DNA from: Leptospira soteropolitanensis
Lineage (GTDB): Bacteria; Spirochaetota; Leptospiria; Leptospirales; Leptospiraceae
Direction of reading: 5' to 3'
NCBI RefSeq assembly: GCF_026151655.1
Contig: NZ_JAMQPN010000002.1
Coordinates: forward strand, 726,096 to 790,095
Length of the DNA stretch: 64,000 nt
Part shown: piece by piece, positions 10,901-20,997 of the stretch
Layout: each line of letters opens with the position of its first letter
How positions within the stretch are numbered: the first letter of the stretch is position 1
Position numbers and translations under genes: made by a program
Notes under the pieces: generated by a model
Seen by the model: the letters and a program-made list of their open reading frames with translations, nothing else
Told to the model about the DNA's origin: nothing
The model's database searches: none

Positions 10901-13520
10901 GAGCAACTAACTGAAGTTTCACGTTATCTTCAGTAAATAACCAACCATCAGGAAGAATTCCCAAATGTATTTCTGCAGGTGAAACGGGAAAACTTCTAGA
11001 AACAGTTTGGATTTCGCCAGACGGATCGGCATATTCCATTTCGACTTGGAAACTTCCATAACCGGGACCGGATTTTAGCCCATCGAATTTATATTGTAAA
11101 AAACCCTTTTCATCAGTTTTTAAAGAGGTAGAAAGAACGGCCGGTTTAGATTCTTCTACTTCTTCTTCGTCATAACCACTCGCCTTCCATTTCCCTTCTT
11201 TTATGGATTCTGGTGAGAAGGAAAATGCGGAATACTCTTCTTTTGGTGAATAATGACCTGGCACTATTTGAGAGCGGATTTTTACTGGAAAACCGCCTGC
11301 ACCCCCTCCCGACAAATACTCTAACCCAAATAAAACCTTAGATTCTTTTGGAGAAACTAACTCCTGTTTATCACCTGAAAGTTGGATATTTCCTTTTACT
11401 ACAGGCAAACGAAATTCTTCGACTCGAAATTGTGTAACTGTTTCTCCATAACTTGAATCATCGTTTGAATATGGATAGTAAACAATATAAACCCCATGTT
11501 TTGCATTTTTTGGAATTTTAAATTCCGATTCAGAATGACCAGGAAAAGACCAAACCAATGGCACGGGATATGCTTCCCCAGATCCTTCATGTTTGATAAT
11601 GACTTGCGATGGATAGTCTTTGGGATCAGCAGCAATGAGTCCCTTATTTCCAAAACCACGCCGAACATGTCTTAAGTGAACCGTCTCCCCTTTTTTAAAC
11701 AGAGTTCGATCGAGAACGATAGATTTGATTTCTTTGGAATAACCAGTTGTGGCACTTGGTAGCTGGTAACGCCAACTTTCGACCCCTTTGTCCCAAGTGC
11801 TTGATGTAAAACTGATATCATCATTTTTTTGAACAAAGATAGTTAAACCGGAACCTAACTCATGATAACCACAATAGGGAATCTCTTGGAAATTTAAATT
11901 TCCAAAGAGCATACTGCCATCTTTTCCTGTGATTCCGGCTCCACGCAAGTTTCCTTTACAGTCGAGAACTTTCACTTGTACACCAGATTCTGGAAGTCCT
12001 TGGTCAAGGTTTGTGACCCAAACAAGGCTTGTATCTTTTCCCCATTTAAAATGAGCCGAAAGATTGGTGACTAAGGCAGCACTGGAAACATACATCTTTC
12101 CTTTTTTCTCGAGAAGGCTCGTTCCAAGGATATCACTCGCAAGCTCTACTACATAAAACCCTGGTGTTTCCAAAGGAATTCCTACCACCTCCATCGGTTT
12201 TTTCCCATTGGGTTTGGGAAGTGATAAAGACGAAATACTAGCGTTAGTTGGAGGATTTTGAAAAACAGATTGTTCTCTTTCTCTTGAGGAAAGAATTTGA
12301 AACCATTTTTGAATTTCCAGTATATCCATCGTCTTTTGGCTTTTCCCACCAACTCCGAGAGAAATGGATTTCATTGGAAGACTGACTTCTAAGTTTCTAA
12401 GCGTAACAGGTAACGCCGGTTTGGCTTTTGATTCCAAAATACCAAATTTAGCACTGAACTTGGCTAGTGGCGGAAATTCATCTGTTTTAAACTTTAAAGG
12501 AAATGAACCAATATTCGATAAACTTCTGTTATTGTCGTCTACCAGTTCTGGAATTCGAATTTCAAATTCGCTATTTTCTGGGAATGGTCCAGGAAAACTC
12601 ACCCATTCATAAAATTCATTTCCTTTTTCAGCCATTGGCGATTGTGGGTATTCTTTTCCATCTTTAGAAACTAATTTGATTTTTTGTAATAAGGAACGAG
12701 GTACCGCCGAACTAAACGAAAGCGAAACTGGAAGGATCGGAATACAATCTGCTTTTGCATTGACTCTTTCGCAACTAAAACGAACAGAGAATACAGGTCT
12801 TACAGTAAATGACAAAATCTCATCCTCTCGAATTTCCCCACCCCAAACCGATTTGGTTCCTTTACCGAGCACAAGTTGAATTTGCCGGTCCGGTAAGAAA
12901 GTTTGTTTTGATTTTAAAAGAACTGTTTCTTCTCTATCTGTATCTCCTGTTGACTTTAAAATTGATTTTCTTTCGGATCCAGTGACTAAGATGATTGGAA
13001 TTCTGTTTCCTAATTCCTCGGAACGAAAGTAGGTATATTTTTGAAAAGAAGTAAGATCCGGTTTAGCATCTAAGTGCAAAACAAAGATTTGGTCTTCTGT
13101 GATAGAGGCTCCATTGTATGGACTCGAATATTGAACGGATGGCCCTCCCGTATGAAAGGAAAAATTACGTTCGCCCTGAACCAGGTCTCCATTTAAAGTT
13201 TTGGTTCCCTCTTTTAGCTGGAAGGAACACTCCACTCCACCGGGAAGTTCTTTTTCAAATTCATAAACCCAGGTAGTGGAATCGAGAAAACGACTAGATC
13301 CAGGAAGTGGACATTTGATTTGAAAAATATCTACTTTGGGGCGAATATCCCCGAGGGAAACCATCGGTTTTGTGAACCGTACAGTCACTTGTTTTGGCTG
13401 TTTCACAAATCCGTTGGGAGTAAAAAATTCAATGCTCGCCGGAAAGGTTTGAGAGTTGTCCGAACGAACGATAAATAAGGAAAGGCAGAGGAAAAGAAAA
13501 AGCCAGCGCTTTGCAAACAT
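7920..13520 (-). CDS. Bacterial alpha-2-macroglobulin with thioester motif
   Basis: 1866 residues, in the range of large bacterial A2M proteins of the YfaS type, which trap proteases in the cell envelope. A signal peptide is visible (RWLFLFLCLSLFIV), but there is no lipobox at the expected cleavage site, unlike the lipoprotein E. coli A2M. A series of beta-sandwich macroglobulin-like domains precedes the conserved A2M domain (LYWKGKGIVGKDGKLKLSFP) and the thioester site CMEQ, with Cys1415 and Gln1418, followed by an alpha-helical thioester domain. The usual partner PbpC is not adjacent. A Gly-rich stretch (GGGGGK) just before the A2M domain may be part of an exposed bait or linker region; this is inference. 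Confidence 0.9.
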   Translation of the reverse strand: MFAKRWLFLFLCLSLFIVRSDNSQTFPASIEFFTPNGFVKQPKQVTVRFTKPMVSLGDIRPKVDIFQIKCPLPGSSRFLDSTTWVYEFEKELPGGVECSFQLKEGTKTLNGDLVQGERNFSFHTGGPSVQYSSPYNGASITEDQIFVLHLDAKPDLTSFQKYTYFRSEELGNRIPIILVTGSERKSILKSTGDTDREETVLLKSKQTFLPDRQIQLVLGKGTKSVWGGEIREDEILSFTVRPVFSVRFSCERVNAKADCIPILPVSLSFSSAVPRSLLQKIKLVSKDGKEYPQSPMAEKGNEFYEWVSFPGPFPENSEFEIRIPELVDDNNRSLSNIGSFPLKFKTDEFPPLAKFSAKFGILESKAKPALPVTLRNLEVSLPMKSISLGVGGKSQKTMDILEIQKWFQILSSREREQSVFQNPPTNASISSLSLPKPNGKKPMEVVGIPLETPGFYVVELASDILGTSLLEKKGKMYVSSAALVTNLSAHFKWGKDTSLVWVTNLDQGLPESGVQVKVLDCKGNLRGAGITGKDGSMLFGNLNFQEIPYCGYHELGSGLTIFVQKNDDISFTSSTWDKGVESWRYQLPSATTGYSKEIKSIVLDRTLFKKGETVHLRHVRRGFGNKGLIAADPKDYPSQVIIKHEGSGEAYPVPLVWSFPGHSESEFKIPKNAKHGVYIVYYPYSNDDSSYGETVTQFRVEEFRLPVVKGNIQLSGDKQELVSPKESKVLFGLEYLSGGGAGGFPVKIRSQIVPGHYSPKEEYSAFSFSPESIKEGKWKASGYDEEEVEESKPAVLSTSLKTDEKGFLQYKFDGLKSGPGYGSFQVEMEYADPSGEIQTVSRSFPVSPAEIHLGILPDGWLFTEDNVKLQLVALDQKDKTIGSQKIKVTAYKREFYSNRKRLVGGFYAYEHYEEVTKLGEFCEGKTDSKGILICEGKSPGVGDIVFLAETKDSSGNLTSSSYNVWVSSKQEAWFDVSDHNRMDILPEKRSVDVGETIKIQVRSPFREATALVSLEREGVLDYFVTPVSGKDPMISIPIKKEYAPNVFVSVFLVRGRVGEPKPTGLVDLAKPGYRLGLTMLKVGYKPYSLSVSVNPEKKLYQVRETANVEIEIKNSDGKVPVESTEVTLAVVDEALLELSPNPTWNLIDAMMGTRPHSVGTSTAQSQIIGKRHFGLKAKPDGGGGGKQSTRSLFDTLLYWKGKGIVGKDGKLKLSFPLNDSLTSFRIVAIATSGTKEFGTGMTKIQTTQKIQSFSGIPPVVRLGDHLRHEVTLRNAGENKEQLRLRLSVTDLKNGTDSKEELETKSAILGPGETKVVFWDLTVPENTTKRKLYLEVSAPNGTVLDQMAVEQKVLPVDTERVYQAGLFLYESQIKESVQVPEGSKPDSGKMIWKASPTILTSLSGIQNYFHTYPYYCMEQRVSKAIGLKSEVFWNEVFTDLNSFLDYDGLVKYFARMEHGSEILTAYVLTSAQLTNQKVPDDSLARMIAGLQGYVEGRVSGERYRFGADSVIRKIIVWEALTRYQTYEWEQVRPIFDGLEFLPTASLIDLSEIWGRVNGGDSTVKSRLTSVLRSRLNIQGSELVIADSGFTNPWWILGSRDYTMAKFLLWAFSEPSYKKDMPRLIKGFVKMQKRGSYDTTLGNAYSILVFDRVSKLFESEKVTGGKIKIQSAKEVYHLEPNGKQMVTQTIGTTPETVSVSYDGKGKPWVEWSVNSVLPLKAPISSGYRIKRTFEPIQVAKSGVLTKGDTIRVTLEIQADSDKTWVVIEDPIPPGSLPLGRGFGRESIMQAEGKTGDTSYYLSFEEKTLSTYRAYFEYLPKGTHTLEHSFRLNHSGSFKMPATRVEAMYSPETHAEWPNETVRISEKGD

Positions 13521-13702
13521 GACAAAATTTAAAAACAGGGAAGCGGCTTGGAAAGAAAAAAAAGAAAATCAGGGATATTAACCCCTCCCTGCGGGTATCA
13601 TAAGGAGAAACATCTATGAACAGTAATTAGACCAAATGAAAGGCAAAAAGGTTCCCAATTTTCAATTTGAAAAACTAAAAAAAATTACCATCTAAACCAG
13701 AC

Positions 13703-14965
13703 TTAAAAATGCATCGAAAACGCGACGACAAAGAAATCCTCTTTTTTCGAGTTCTGTTTGTCTCGATAAGCAAATACAGAATCTGCGGATCTTCGGTAGA
13801 CATATTCAAATCTAAGCAATCCAGGATCAAACTTAAGGATATCAAATGTTGTTGTATAACCGTTACTCATAAATCCATTCTTAGTTCCAGTATTTACCAT
13901 CACTTGAAGAGGATCATAAAATCGTTCGATACGAAAACTCAATCTGTAATCTGGTGTGAGTTTGTAACTAAGCCAAATAGTTCCATGATACCACTGACGA
14001 AATGCATTGGATGATGTCTCTTTATATTCCCCCAAATTTGGATCATAGATACCTAACAATGGTTCGTATACAAACCTTTGTTTTGCTTTTTGTGCCCCGA
14101 TATCAAACTGCCCAATAAAACTTAATCTTTCTGAAACGATCCATTCTAAAATTGTGTTTTGATACAATCGAATTTGTTTTCTTTCATTATTAGGCGCTTC
14201 GTTTCCGGCAAACTGATTGAGTGTTAAAATAAAACTGGGGCTAAATTGGTATTTTATCTGACTGCCAAAAGCTTTGTCTTTATTATTATCTGTAATATTT
14301 TGCCATCCATTAAGAATCTGCAATTGAACACTGAATTTTTCAGTAAACTTATGGGATAATCGAATTCCGGAAGAATAATAAGGCACATAATCGAGAGCAA
14401 ATGCCCTTGTATAATTGACATTGTTTTGAGAAATCCAAGACTCGTGTCCGATATTTCCAAAAAAAATACCCGCATCAAGCCAAGTATCTTTTCCGATTTT
14501 AAATCCTGAAAATGCTTCCTGGATGTTCTTGACAGAATTTTGGTTCGAATATTTTTCCGTTGTGGATTCTGCCGCATAATTTGCGTTTACTGATGTTCCC
14601 CATTGAAATGCAATTCGTCCCCGATAGTTTTTTTCTTCCACCTTGGCGTCAATGTAGGCCAAGTTTATATTAAACTCGCCGTTTCGCACTCCTTGGGTTG
14701 TAAAATTTCGTTCTGTGTCTTTAGGAAGATTTCGATTGTATAGATAATAAGAATCAATATATCCTCCAAAACGAATCGAACTTGGCAAAACAACAGACTT
14801 TGGAACCGAATCATTTTTCTTTGTATTTTCATCTGCTGGAGTCTCTTCAGCCGACAACGGGAAAAAAACTCCACCTAGAACAAACAAAGTTATGCAGAAT
14901 ACAATTCCAACAAAGCGAATTTGACATTTATTAAAGAAACAAAAAACATTTACTTGATACAACAT
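13703..14965 (-). CDS. OmpL-like outer-membrane beta-barrel (putative porin)
   Basis: 420 residues with a long N-terminal region and a hydrophobic segment ending at PLSA-EE, a probable signal cleavage site. The mature protein has alternating amphipathic strands, begins with SIRFGGYIDSYYLYN, and ends in the aromatic-terminated strand VVAFSMHF typical of barrels recognised by BamA. The pattern resembles the putative beta-barrel porin-2 (OmpL-like, bbp2) family. Located 128 bases downstream of kdpE on the same strand, so it could belong to the potassium response, although it may have its own promoter. The leader is unusually long before its core, so the true start may lie inside; no other ATG fits. 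Confidence 0.75.
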   Translation of the reverse strand: MLYQVNVFCFFNKCQIRFVGIVFCITLFVLGGVFFPLSAEETPADENTKKNDSVPKSVVLPSSIRFGGYIDSYYLYNRNLPKDTERNFTTQGVRNGEFNINLAYIDAKVEEKNYRGRIAFQWGTSVNANYAAESTTEKYSNQNSVKNIQEAFSGFKIGKDTWLDAGIFFGNIGHESWISQNNVNYTRAFALDYVPYYSSGIRLSHKFTEKFSVQLQILNGWQNITDNNKDKAFGSQIKYQFSPSFILTLNQFAGNEAPNNERKQIRLYQNTILEWIVSERLSFIGQFDIGAQKAKQRFVYEPLLGIYDPNLGEYKETSSNAFRQWYHGTIWLSYKLTPDYRLSFRIERFYDPLQVMVNTGTKNGFMSNGYTTTFDILKFDPGLLRFEYVYRRSADSVFAYRDKQNSKKEDFFVVAFSMHF

Positions 14966-15093
14966 GATATCTATAAATTACCATGTTTCAAAATTCCAAG
15001 CAATGGATCGTAGATTATGATTTAGAAATCAGTCTTAAGAATTTATTAAGATAAATAAAAGGAATGCAATACTGAAATTTATTAAATTCTTCA

Positions 15094-15777
15094 TCAATGA
15101 TGAGCCCAACGATAACCAATTCCTGGTTCCGTAAGGAGCCAGAGTGGATTACTAGGTGAATCTTCGATTTTTTTTCGTAATTGAGTGATATGTACTCGAA
15201 GCGAATTCATTTCATTTAAAGCCTGATCGCCCCAGATTTTTTTAATTAAAACATCATGAGTGATCACTTTGCCGGAATTTTTGATAAGGAAGGTAAGGAT
15301 TTGGAATTCTGTAGGTGTTAACCGAATCAGTGCACCATTCTTAATGACTTGGTAATTTACAAAATCCACCACCAAATTCCCACTTTCCCAATTGGCAGGT
15401 GTCTCTTCTGCAGGGAGCCTTCGAAGCGCTGTTCGAATCCTTGCCAATAGTTCTCCCATACTGAATGGCTTGGTAATGTAATCATCCGCACCAGCATCAA
15501 GCAGAGCAATTTTATCTTCTTCCGAATTCATAACAGATAAAACAAGGAATGGAATCTCAGAGAAGGATCTGACTTCTTTAATGACATCCAACCCACTCCC
15601 ATCAGGAAGTTGTAAATCTAACAAAACTAACTTGGGTGAATGCAAAGCAATAGACTCAATTGCGTCTTTTTTGGAAATCGCTTCGATGGTGGCATAACCT
15701 TTGGCTTCGAGCGCAATTCGCAACATCTTTCGAATGGCACTATCATCATCCACAAGAAGAATCAAATCTTTGGTCAT
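15094..15777 (-). CDS. kdpE: KdpE, OmpR-type response regulator of the kdp operon
   Basis: 227 residues. The receiver domain has the acidic pocket LLVDDD (Asp10-12), the phosphoacceptor LVLLDLQLPDGSG (Asp54) and the conserved Lys in ITKPFS. The C-terminal winged helix (LTPTEFQILTFLIKNSGKV, then LRVHITQLRKKIE) is of OmpR/PhoB type. Phosphorylated by KdpD, it activates kdp transcription at low potassium or high osmolarity. It follows kdpD by 15 bases, and its identity is set by the operon. A probable binding site is at 22701-22719. Confidence 0.96.
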   Translation of the reverse strand: MTKDLILLVDDDSAIRKMLRIALEAKGYATIEAISKKDAIESIALHSPKLVLLDLQLPDGSGLDVIKEVRSFSEIPFLVLSVMNSEEDKIALLDAGADDYITKPFSMGELLARIRTALRRLPAEETPANWESGNLVVDFVNYQVIKNGALIRLTPTEFQILTFLIKNSGKVITHDVLIKKIWGDQALNEMNSLRVHITQLRKKIEDSPSNPLWLLTEPGIGYRWAHH

Positions 15778-15792
15778 ATAAAATCTATTCCG

Positions 15793-18366
15793 TTATCCGC
15801 AAGGTAAGTCAATGAGAAAGCGAGCCCCTCCTTCCTTGCGGTTCATCGCTTCTATGGTTCCGCCATGTAACTCTACGATGGATTTAGAAATAGCAAGCCC
15901 AAGACCCGTGCCAATTTTTCCGGAAGATTCACCCCGGTAAAACTTTTGAAAAATACTAGAGGAATCTACCGGAAGACCATTGCCATTATCTTCCACAATC
16001 CAATGAAGACTGTTATCCTTTTTTTCCAAGGAAATCCAAATCGTGGAACCATTCGGCGTATACAAACAAGCATTATAGAGTAAGTTAAAAATGGCGTGCG
16101 AGAAAAGAACCCGGTCAAGGTCAATGGACTCATCCAAATCATTAATCAGAATTTTTATAAGATGATTTACTTTATTTTTTCCTAAGTAGGATACCGAATC
16201 ATGAATGATCTCAGAAGGGTGTACTTTTTCTTTTTTTAAAGTCAAATACCCTGATTCAATTCTACTGATATCAAGAAGATTTCCTAGAAGCAAATTGAGA
16301 ACCAAGGAACTCTCTTGGATCTCTTCAACCAAATTTTTTCGCGCAGTTGGATCAGAATCAATCTCTGGATCCAATAATGCTGAAGCAGAACCTTGAATGG
16401 ATGTTAGCGGTGTCTTTAATTCATGAGAGAGAGAATTAAAAACTAAATTGTATAATTTTTCTGATTCTTTTAATAGAAAATTTTTCCGGGAATCTTCAGA
16501 AAGTGTATCTCTATCAAGTGCTAAGGCAACTTGATTGGCGACTGTATTCAGAAGAATTTCTTGTTCCAAACTCGGCTCCAATAAAGATACAACATTAATC
16601 ACTCCAGAAATTCCCCCCGGTGAAACCAAGGGATAAAAAGTTACATTTGATAAAGATAAAGTTTCCGTGTTTTTACCGGCAGGTTTTCCATTTTTAATCG
16701 TCCAGGTAGCCACTGCTAAATCTTTAGGATCCTCTATGGCTGGAACAAATTCTCCATTTTGATAAAAATGAAGTTTTACTGAAAAAGGGAATATCTTTTT
16801 AAAAAAGGTATCTCCGATTTTAATGATCTCTGAAGCAGAGGAAGTCTTTGATAAGTCATGAGTGAGTTCATATAAAATGGACAACTTCTCCTCTCTAGAC
16901 CTTAATTTTGTCTCATTTTTTTTAAGTTTTGCCGTTAAACCTCCGTTAATGAGTGCTATTAACATAAAAATCACAAACATCAATGCATCTTCTAATTTGG
17001 AAATATAAAATGTGTAAAGAGGAGGAATGAATAAAAAATTCCAAAAAGATGCTGAAAGAATTGCAGCAAGAAGCACTGGTCCTCTACTAAAAAACATTCC
17101 AAGAATCGCTACATAAAACAAATATAGAATCGAAATCGTCCAATATCCAATATAGGAATTCAAAACTTGATTACAGAATGTCACAAAAGTAGTTAATGCG
17201 AATACCGAAAGATATTGCCGAACGCTAGAAGACGGAATTAATTTTTTATAAAAATCAAAATGAAATGTATGATCCTCCCGAAATGGCACTACTATAATTT
17301 CAACATCTCGAAGAGATTTAATAATTTTTGTTGAAATATTTTGATAAAACAAATCTAAAAATAAATTTCTTTTGGAACCTCCTATTACTAAACGGTGGAT
17401 TCGTTTTTCATTCACAGCGGAGACAATTCCAATCACTGGATCAGCCTCAAAAGAATGAACCACTTCTGCCCCAAGCTCTTTGGCAAAACGGATATGGGAA
17501 CGAATGGACTGAGCCGATTCTGGACTATTATTTTCTTCGTTTTCAGAAAAGAATGCATACAATTCAGAATTTCTTTCTAAAGCCAATCGTTTCGCATTTC
17601 GGAGTAGGGTTTTCGAATTAGGACTTGCTGAGATGGCAACCATAATCCGCTCCCTACCTTGGGGCATTCTCTTTTCAACATACTTCGCAGTATAAGATAA
17701 AGATAATTCCCGAAGATATGTTAAATTTTCTTTTCGAAAAAAGTTTTCTTTTGCTGAAATTACTTTTTCAGGAATGTATACCTTTCCCTCCGACAACCTT
17801 TTTAATAATTCATCAGGAATAATATCAATTAACACTAGTTCATCGGCTCTTTCCAAAATACTATCAGGAATGGTTTCTTTTACCGGACTTTTGATGATTT
17901 TTTCGATCGAATCAACTTGGCTTTCTAGATGTTGTACATTTACAGTTGACAAAACATGGATTCCTGCATCGAGTAAGGTAAAAATATCCTGATATCTTTT
18001 TTTATTGATCGAACCAGGAATATTTGTATGTGCTAATTCATCTACAAGTACATAACTAGGTCTTTCTTTCAGAATACTCTCTAAATCCATTTCCTCCCAA
18101 ACTTTGCCACGATACTCGATTTTTTTAAGAGGAATCCAATTTAGACCTTCCATCAAAGCTTTTGTGTCTGATCTGCCATGACTTTCGACAATACCAATCC
18201 GTACATCTTCTCCTTCTTCTTTTAAATGATGGGCTTCCGTTAACATAGCATAAGTTTTTCCTACACCAGGAGACATCCCGAAATATACTTTCAGGATGCC
18301 TTTTTTCTTTGGCTCTTCTTGTTTGGCAAGAGATAGAAAATCTTCGGGACGTTTGCCTTCATTCAT
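15793..18366 (-). CDS. kdpD: KdpD, potassium/osmotic sensor histidine kinase
   Basis: About 857 residues. The N-terminal KdpD domain has a Walker A GMSPGVGKTYAML and a Walker B-like VLVDELAHTN; then comes a UspA-like domain, a four-helix membrane block at mid-length, a GAF-like region, HisKA with SHELKTPLTSIQGSA, and a HATPase with VEDNGNGLP and GTGLGLAISKSIVELHGG. I prefer the ATG at 18366, which overlaps kdpC by 8 bases, over an upstream in-frame TTG at 18387. It senses low potassium and phosphorylates KdpE. Confidence 0.96.
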   Translation of the reverse strand: MNEGKRPEDFLSLAKQEEPKKKGILKVYFGMSPGVGKTYAMLTEAHHLKEEGEDVRIGIVESHGRSDTKALMEGLNWIPLKKIEYRGKVWEEMDLESILKERPSYVLVDELAHTNIPGSINKKRYQDIFTLLDAGIHVLSTVNVQHLESQVDSIEKIIKSPVKETIPDSILERADELVLIDIIPDELLKRLSEGKVYIPEKVISAKENFFRKENLTYLRELSLSYTAKYVEKRMPQGRERIMVAISASPNSKTLLRNAKRLALERNSELYAFFSENEENNSPESAQSIRSHIRFAKELGAEVVHSFEADPVIGIVSAVNEKRIHRLVIGGSKRNLFLDLFYQNISTKIIKSLRDVEIIVVPFREDHTFHFDFYKKLIPSSSVRQYLSVFALTTFVTFCNQVLNSYIGYWTISILYLFYVAILGMFFSRGPVLLAAILSASFWNFLFIPPLYTFYISKLEDALMFVIFMLIALINGGLTAKLKKNETKLRSREEKLSILYELTHDLSKTSSASEIIKIGDTFFKKIFPFSVKLHFYQNGEFVPAIEDPKDLAVATWTIKNGKPAGKNTETLSLSNVTFYPLVSPGGISGVINVVSLLEPSLEQEILLNTVANQVALALDRDTLSEDSRKNFLLKESEKLYNLVFNSLSHELKTPLTSIQGSASALLDPEIDSDPTARKNLVEEIQESSLVLNLLLGNLLDISRIESGYLTLKKEKVHPSEIIHDSVSYLGKNKVNHLIKILINDLDESIDLDRVLFSHAIFNLLYNACLYTPNGSTIWISLEKKDNSLHWIVEDNGNGLPVDSSSIFQKFYRGESSGKIGTGLGLAISKSIVELHGGTIEAMNRKEGGARFLIDLPCG

Positions 18367-18937
18367 GGAGCATTTGTTTCCATTCAAGATTTAGTTTCGT
18401 TACGTTCACTCTTTCTCGGCCGATAAACCCAAACAATGGATATTCCGTATATTTATGAACCAACTCATTGATAGTTTCTATTGGCATTTTTGTTTGTCCG
18501 CTAATCCATTTTGATTGCTCATAAGCGCAACGAGTAGAAATATGCGGATCGAGACCGGAAGCCGAAGCATACAAGAGTTCAGAACATTCTTCTTTGCTAA
18601 TTCCCAAATTTTCCAAATCTTTTTCCCTCTTCTCTACCGTTGTTCTTAAATCCAAACTGGATGGACTCAAATTGGAAGCACCACTCGGTATTGTGCCAAA
18701 ACTTGCGGCACTTGGGCGATACCGAAATAAAAACTGCGAATTAAGCGCTTGCGAAAAAAGTTCAGAACCGACAATTTTATCGTTCATTCTCACCAAACTC
18801 CCTCCCGCTTGTGAAGGGAAAATACTTTGAGCGATACCTGTAACAGCTAACGGATACAAAAAACCCAATATAACTAAGGACAAAAAAAAGAACCGGATTG
18901 TAATTTCCAACTGATTGGATGTTTCCTTCGATTTCAT
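18359..18937 (-). CDS. kdpC: KdpC, potassium-transporting ATPase subunit C
   Basis: 192 residues, the usual length. One N-terminal membrane helix ([20 protein letters not shown]) is followed by the family pattern [18 protein letters not shown] and, near the middle, ASGLDPHIS, the most conserved KdpC motif. It overlaps kdpB by 4 bases (ATGA) and kdpD by 8, so translation is coupled. KdpC stabilises the KdpFAB complex and raises ATP affinity. Confidence 0.97.
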   Translation of the reverse strand: MKSKETSNQLEITIRFFFLSLVILGFLYPLAVTGIAQSIFPSQAGGSLVRMNDKIVGSELFSQALNSQFLFRYRPSAASFGTIPSGASNLSPSSLDLRTTVEKREKDLENLGISKEECSELLYASASGLDPHISTRCAYEQSKWISGQTKMPIETINELVHKYTEYPLFGFIGRERVNVTKLNLEWKQMLHE

Positions 18938-20988
18938 AAATAACCTCCAGATAAAACTAAGTCAATGAGTTTGATTCCAAAAAAAGGGAAGATCATCCCA
19001 CCTCCACCATAGATAAGAAAATTTCGAAGTAAGGCGGCATCGGGAGATTTAGGCATATACTTTACTCCACGTAAGGAGAGGGGTATGAGTAGAGGAATCA
19101 CAAGGGCATTGAATATCACTGCAGACAGAATGGCATTGTCTGGACTTGAAAGCTGCATAATGTTTAACGGTGCCAATGGCAAAAATAACGCCGGTAAAAT
19201 GGCGAAGTATTTTGCAATATCGTTAGCGATACTAAAAGTGGTGAGAGCACCCCTTGTCATAAGGAGTTGTTTCCCAATTTCAACAATCTCGATGAGTTTA
19301 CTTGGGTTACTGTCCAGATCAATCATATTTCCAGCTTCTCTCGCAGTTTGGGTCCCTGTATTCATTGCCACACCCACATCAGACTGAGCCAGAGCCGGAG
19401 CGTCATTGGTTCCATCGCCGATCATTGCCACCAAATATCCGTTAGCTTGTTCTTCCCGAATCCTTTTTAATTTTGCTTCTGGTGTTGCTTCGGCAATAAA
19501 ATCATCTACTCCTGCCTCAGCTGCAATTGCCGCCGCTGTTAGTGGGTTGTCACCGGTAATCATTACTGTGCGAATTCCCATCCTACGCAGAGTCGCAAAA
19601 CGTTCTTTGAGTCCACCCTTAACAATATCCTTCAACTCTATGATACCCAGAAGCTCATTTCCCTCTGAAACTAATATCGGAGTACTCCCCTTTCTTGCGA
19701 TATCATCTGAAACCATTTGCATCGTTTTTGGAATAGTTCCTCCCAAAGACTCAATATGTTTTCTAATCGCATCAAATGCACCCTTTCTTATATTACGAAT
19801 TTGTTTTCCATTTTCAGAAATTTCAACACCGCTCATTCTAGTCGATGCAGAAAACGGAATCCAATGAACATCTAACGATTTTAAATTTCTTTCTCTTATC
19901 GCATACTTTTGTTTTGCGAGAACGACAATCGATCTTCCTTCTGGTGTTTCATCCGAAAGTGAAGAAAGCTGGGCTGCATCGGCTAATTGCTCTTCCGTAA
20001 CCCCATGAGATGGATAGAACCGATGAGCTTCTCTGTTTCCTAGAGTGATGGTTCCAGTTTTGTCTAGTAACAAAACATGAATATCACCCGCTGCCTCCAC
20101 GGCCTTTCCACTTTTGGCAATCACATTGCATCGAATCAGTCTTTCCATCCCTGAAATTCCTATCGCACTTAAAAGAGCGGCGATCGTAGTAGGAATCAAA
20201 CAAACAAAGAGGGCCAGCCAAACGGAAAAAGAGAAATTCCAATTCTCACCCATCTGATTTCCAACAAAGCTTGCAATGGGAACAAGTGAGACTACACCCA
20301 GAAAAAAAAGGATAGTCAGAGCAAAGAGAACAATTCCTAAAGCAATTTCATTAGGAGTCTTTTGTCTTGTGGCCCCTTCAATCATCGCGATCATTTTATC
20401 GATGAAACTTTCTCCTGGTTTGGAAGTGATTCGAATGTAGAGATGATCAGAAATCACTCTTGTACCACCAGTGACAGCAGACCGGTCTCCACCACTTTCC
20501 CGAATGACAGGTGCCGACTCTCCTGTAACCGCAGACTCATCCACACTGGCAATTCCCAAAACAACTTCTCCGTCACCGGGAATGGAATCTCCAGCGTTCA
20601 CAAGAACAATGTCATTGATTTTTAGATCAGTGGAAGGAACTTCCATATAGTTTTGGCTCCCGACTGAATCCACTTTTTTAGATATTGTAGAGGACCTAGT
20701 CTTTCGTAAACTATCAGCACGAGCCTTACCTCGCCCTTCTGCTACACTCTCTGCAAAGTTTGCAAAAAATAAAGTAAGGATTAACCAAAAAAATATTGGT
20801 AGTTCACTTTGAAATGAAGTTCCTGATACCAAGTAATAGATGATTTGAAAAAAAAGAATGAGTGTTCCCACCCAAACGGTAGCCATCACTGGATTCGAAA
20901 ATGCATTTTTAGGAGAAAACTTTTGTAAAGCACTCCAGAAAGAAATGCGAAGAAGTTCTTTCGATATTAAATTTTGAGTATTCACCAT
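18934..20988 (-). CDS. kdpB: KdpB, P-type ATPase subunit of the potassium pump
   Basis: 684 residues. Catalytic subunit of the Kdp potassium pump. The phosphorylated aspartate is Asp309 in [13 protein letters not shown]; the actuator-domain TGES is at residues 155-158, whose Ser is the counterpart of the inhibitory phosphoserine in E. coli Kdp[21 protein letters not shown] and [21 protein letters not shown] complete the P domain. GAGGAA lies before the ATG, 9 bases after kdpA. Confidence 0.98.
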   Translation of the reverse strand: MVNTQNLISKELLRISFWSALQKFSPKNAFSNPVMATVWVGTLILFFQIIYYLVSGTSFQSELPIFFWLILTLFFANFAESVAEGRGKARADSLRKTRSSTISKKVDSVGSQNYMEVPSTDLKINDIVLVNAGDSIPGDGEVVLGIASVDESAVTGESAPVIRESGGDRSAVTGGTRVISDHLYIRITSKPGESFIDKMIAMIEGATRQKTPNEIALGIVLFALTILFFLGVVSLVPIASFVGNQMGENWNFSFSVWLALFVCLIPTTIAALLSAIGISGMERLIRCNVIAKSGKAVEAAGDIHVLLLDKTGTITLGNREAHRFYPSHGVTEEQLADAAQLSSLSDETPEGRSIVVLAKQKYAIRERNLKSLDVHWIPFSASTRMSGVEISENGKQIRNIRKGAFDAIRKHIESLGGTIPKTMQMVSDDIARKGSTPILVSEGNELLGIIELKDIVKGGLKERFATLRRMGIRTVMITGDNPLTAAAIAAEAGVDDFIAEATPEAKLKRIREEQANGYLVAMIGDGTNDAPALAQSDVGVAMNTGTQTAREAGNMIDLDSNPSKLIEIVEIGKQLLMTRGALTTFSIANDIAKYFAILPALFLPLAPLNIMQLSSPDNAILSAVIFNALVIPLLIPLSLRGVKYMPKSPDAALLRNFLIYGGGGMIFPFFGIKLIDLVLSGGYL

Positions 20989-20997
20989 AAATTCCTC

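Noticed and set aside
13570..13600. CAGGGA ... TCCCTG hairpin before the A2M gene
   Set aside because: Six-base stem without a T run in either direction; role unclear.
15034..15092. AT-rich inverted repeat (AAGAATTTA ... TAAATTCTT) between kdpE and the barrel gene
   Set aside because: Long spacer and low complexity; not convincing as terminator or operator.
18367..18387. TTG start that would lengthen KdpD by seven residues
   Set aside because: The ATG at 18366 gives a normal short overlap with kdpC and a typical N-terminus.
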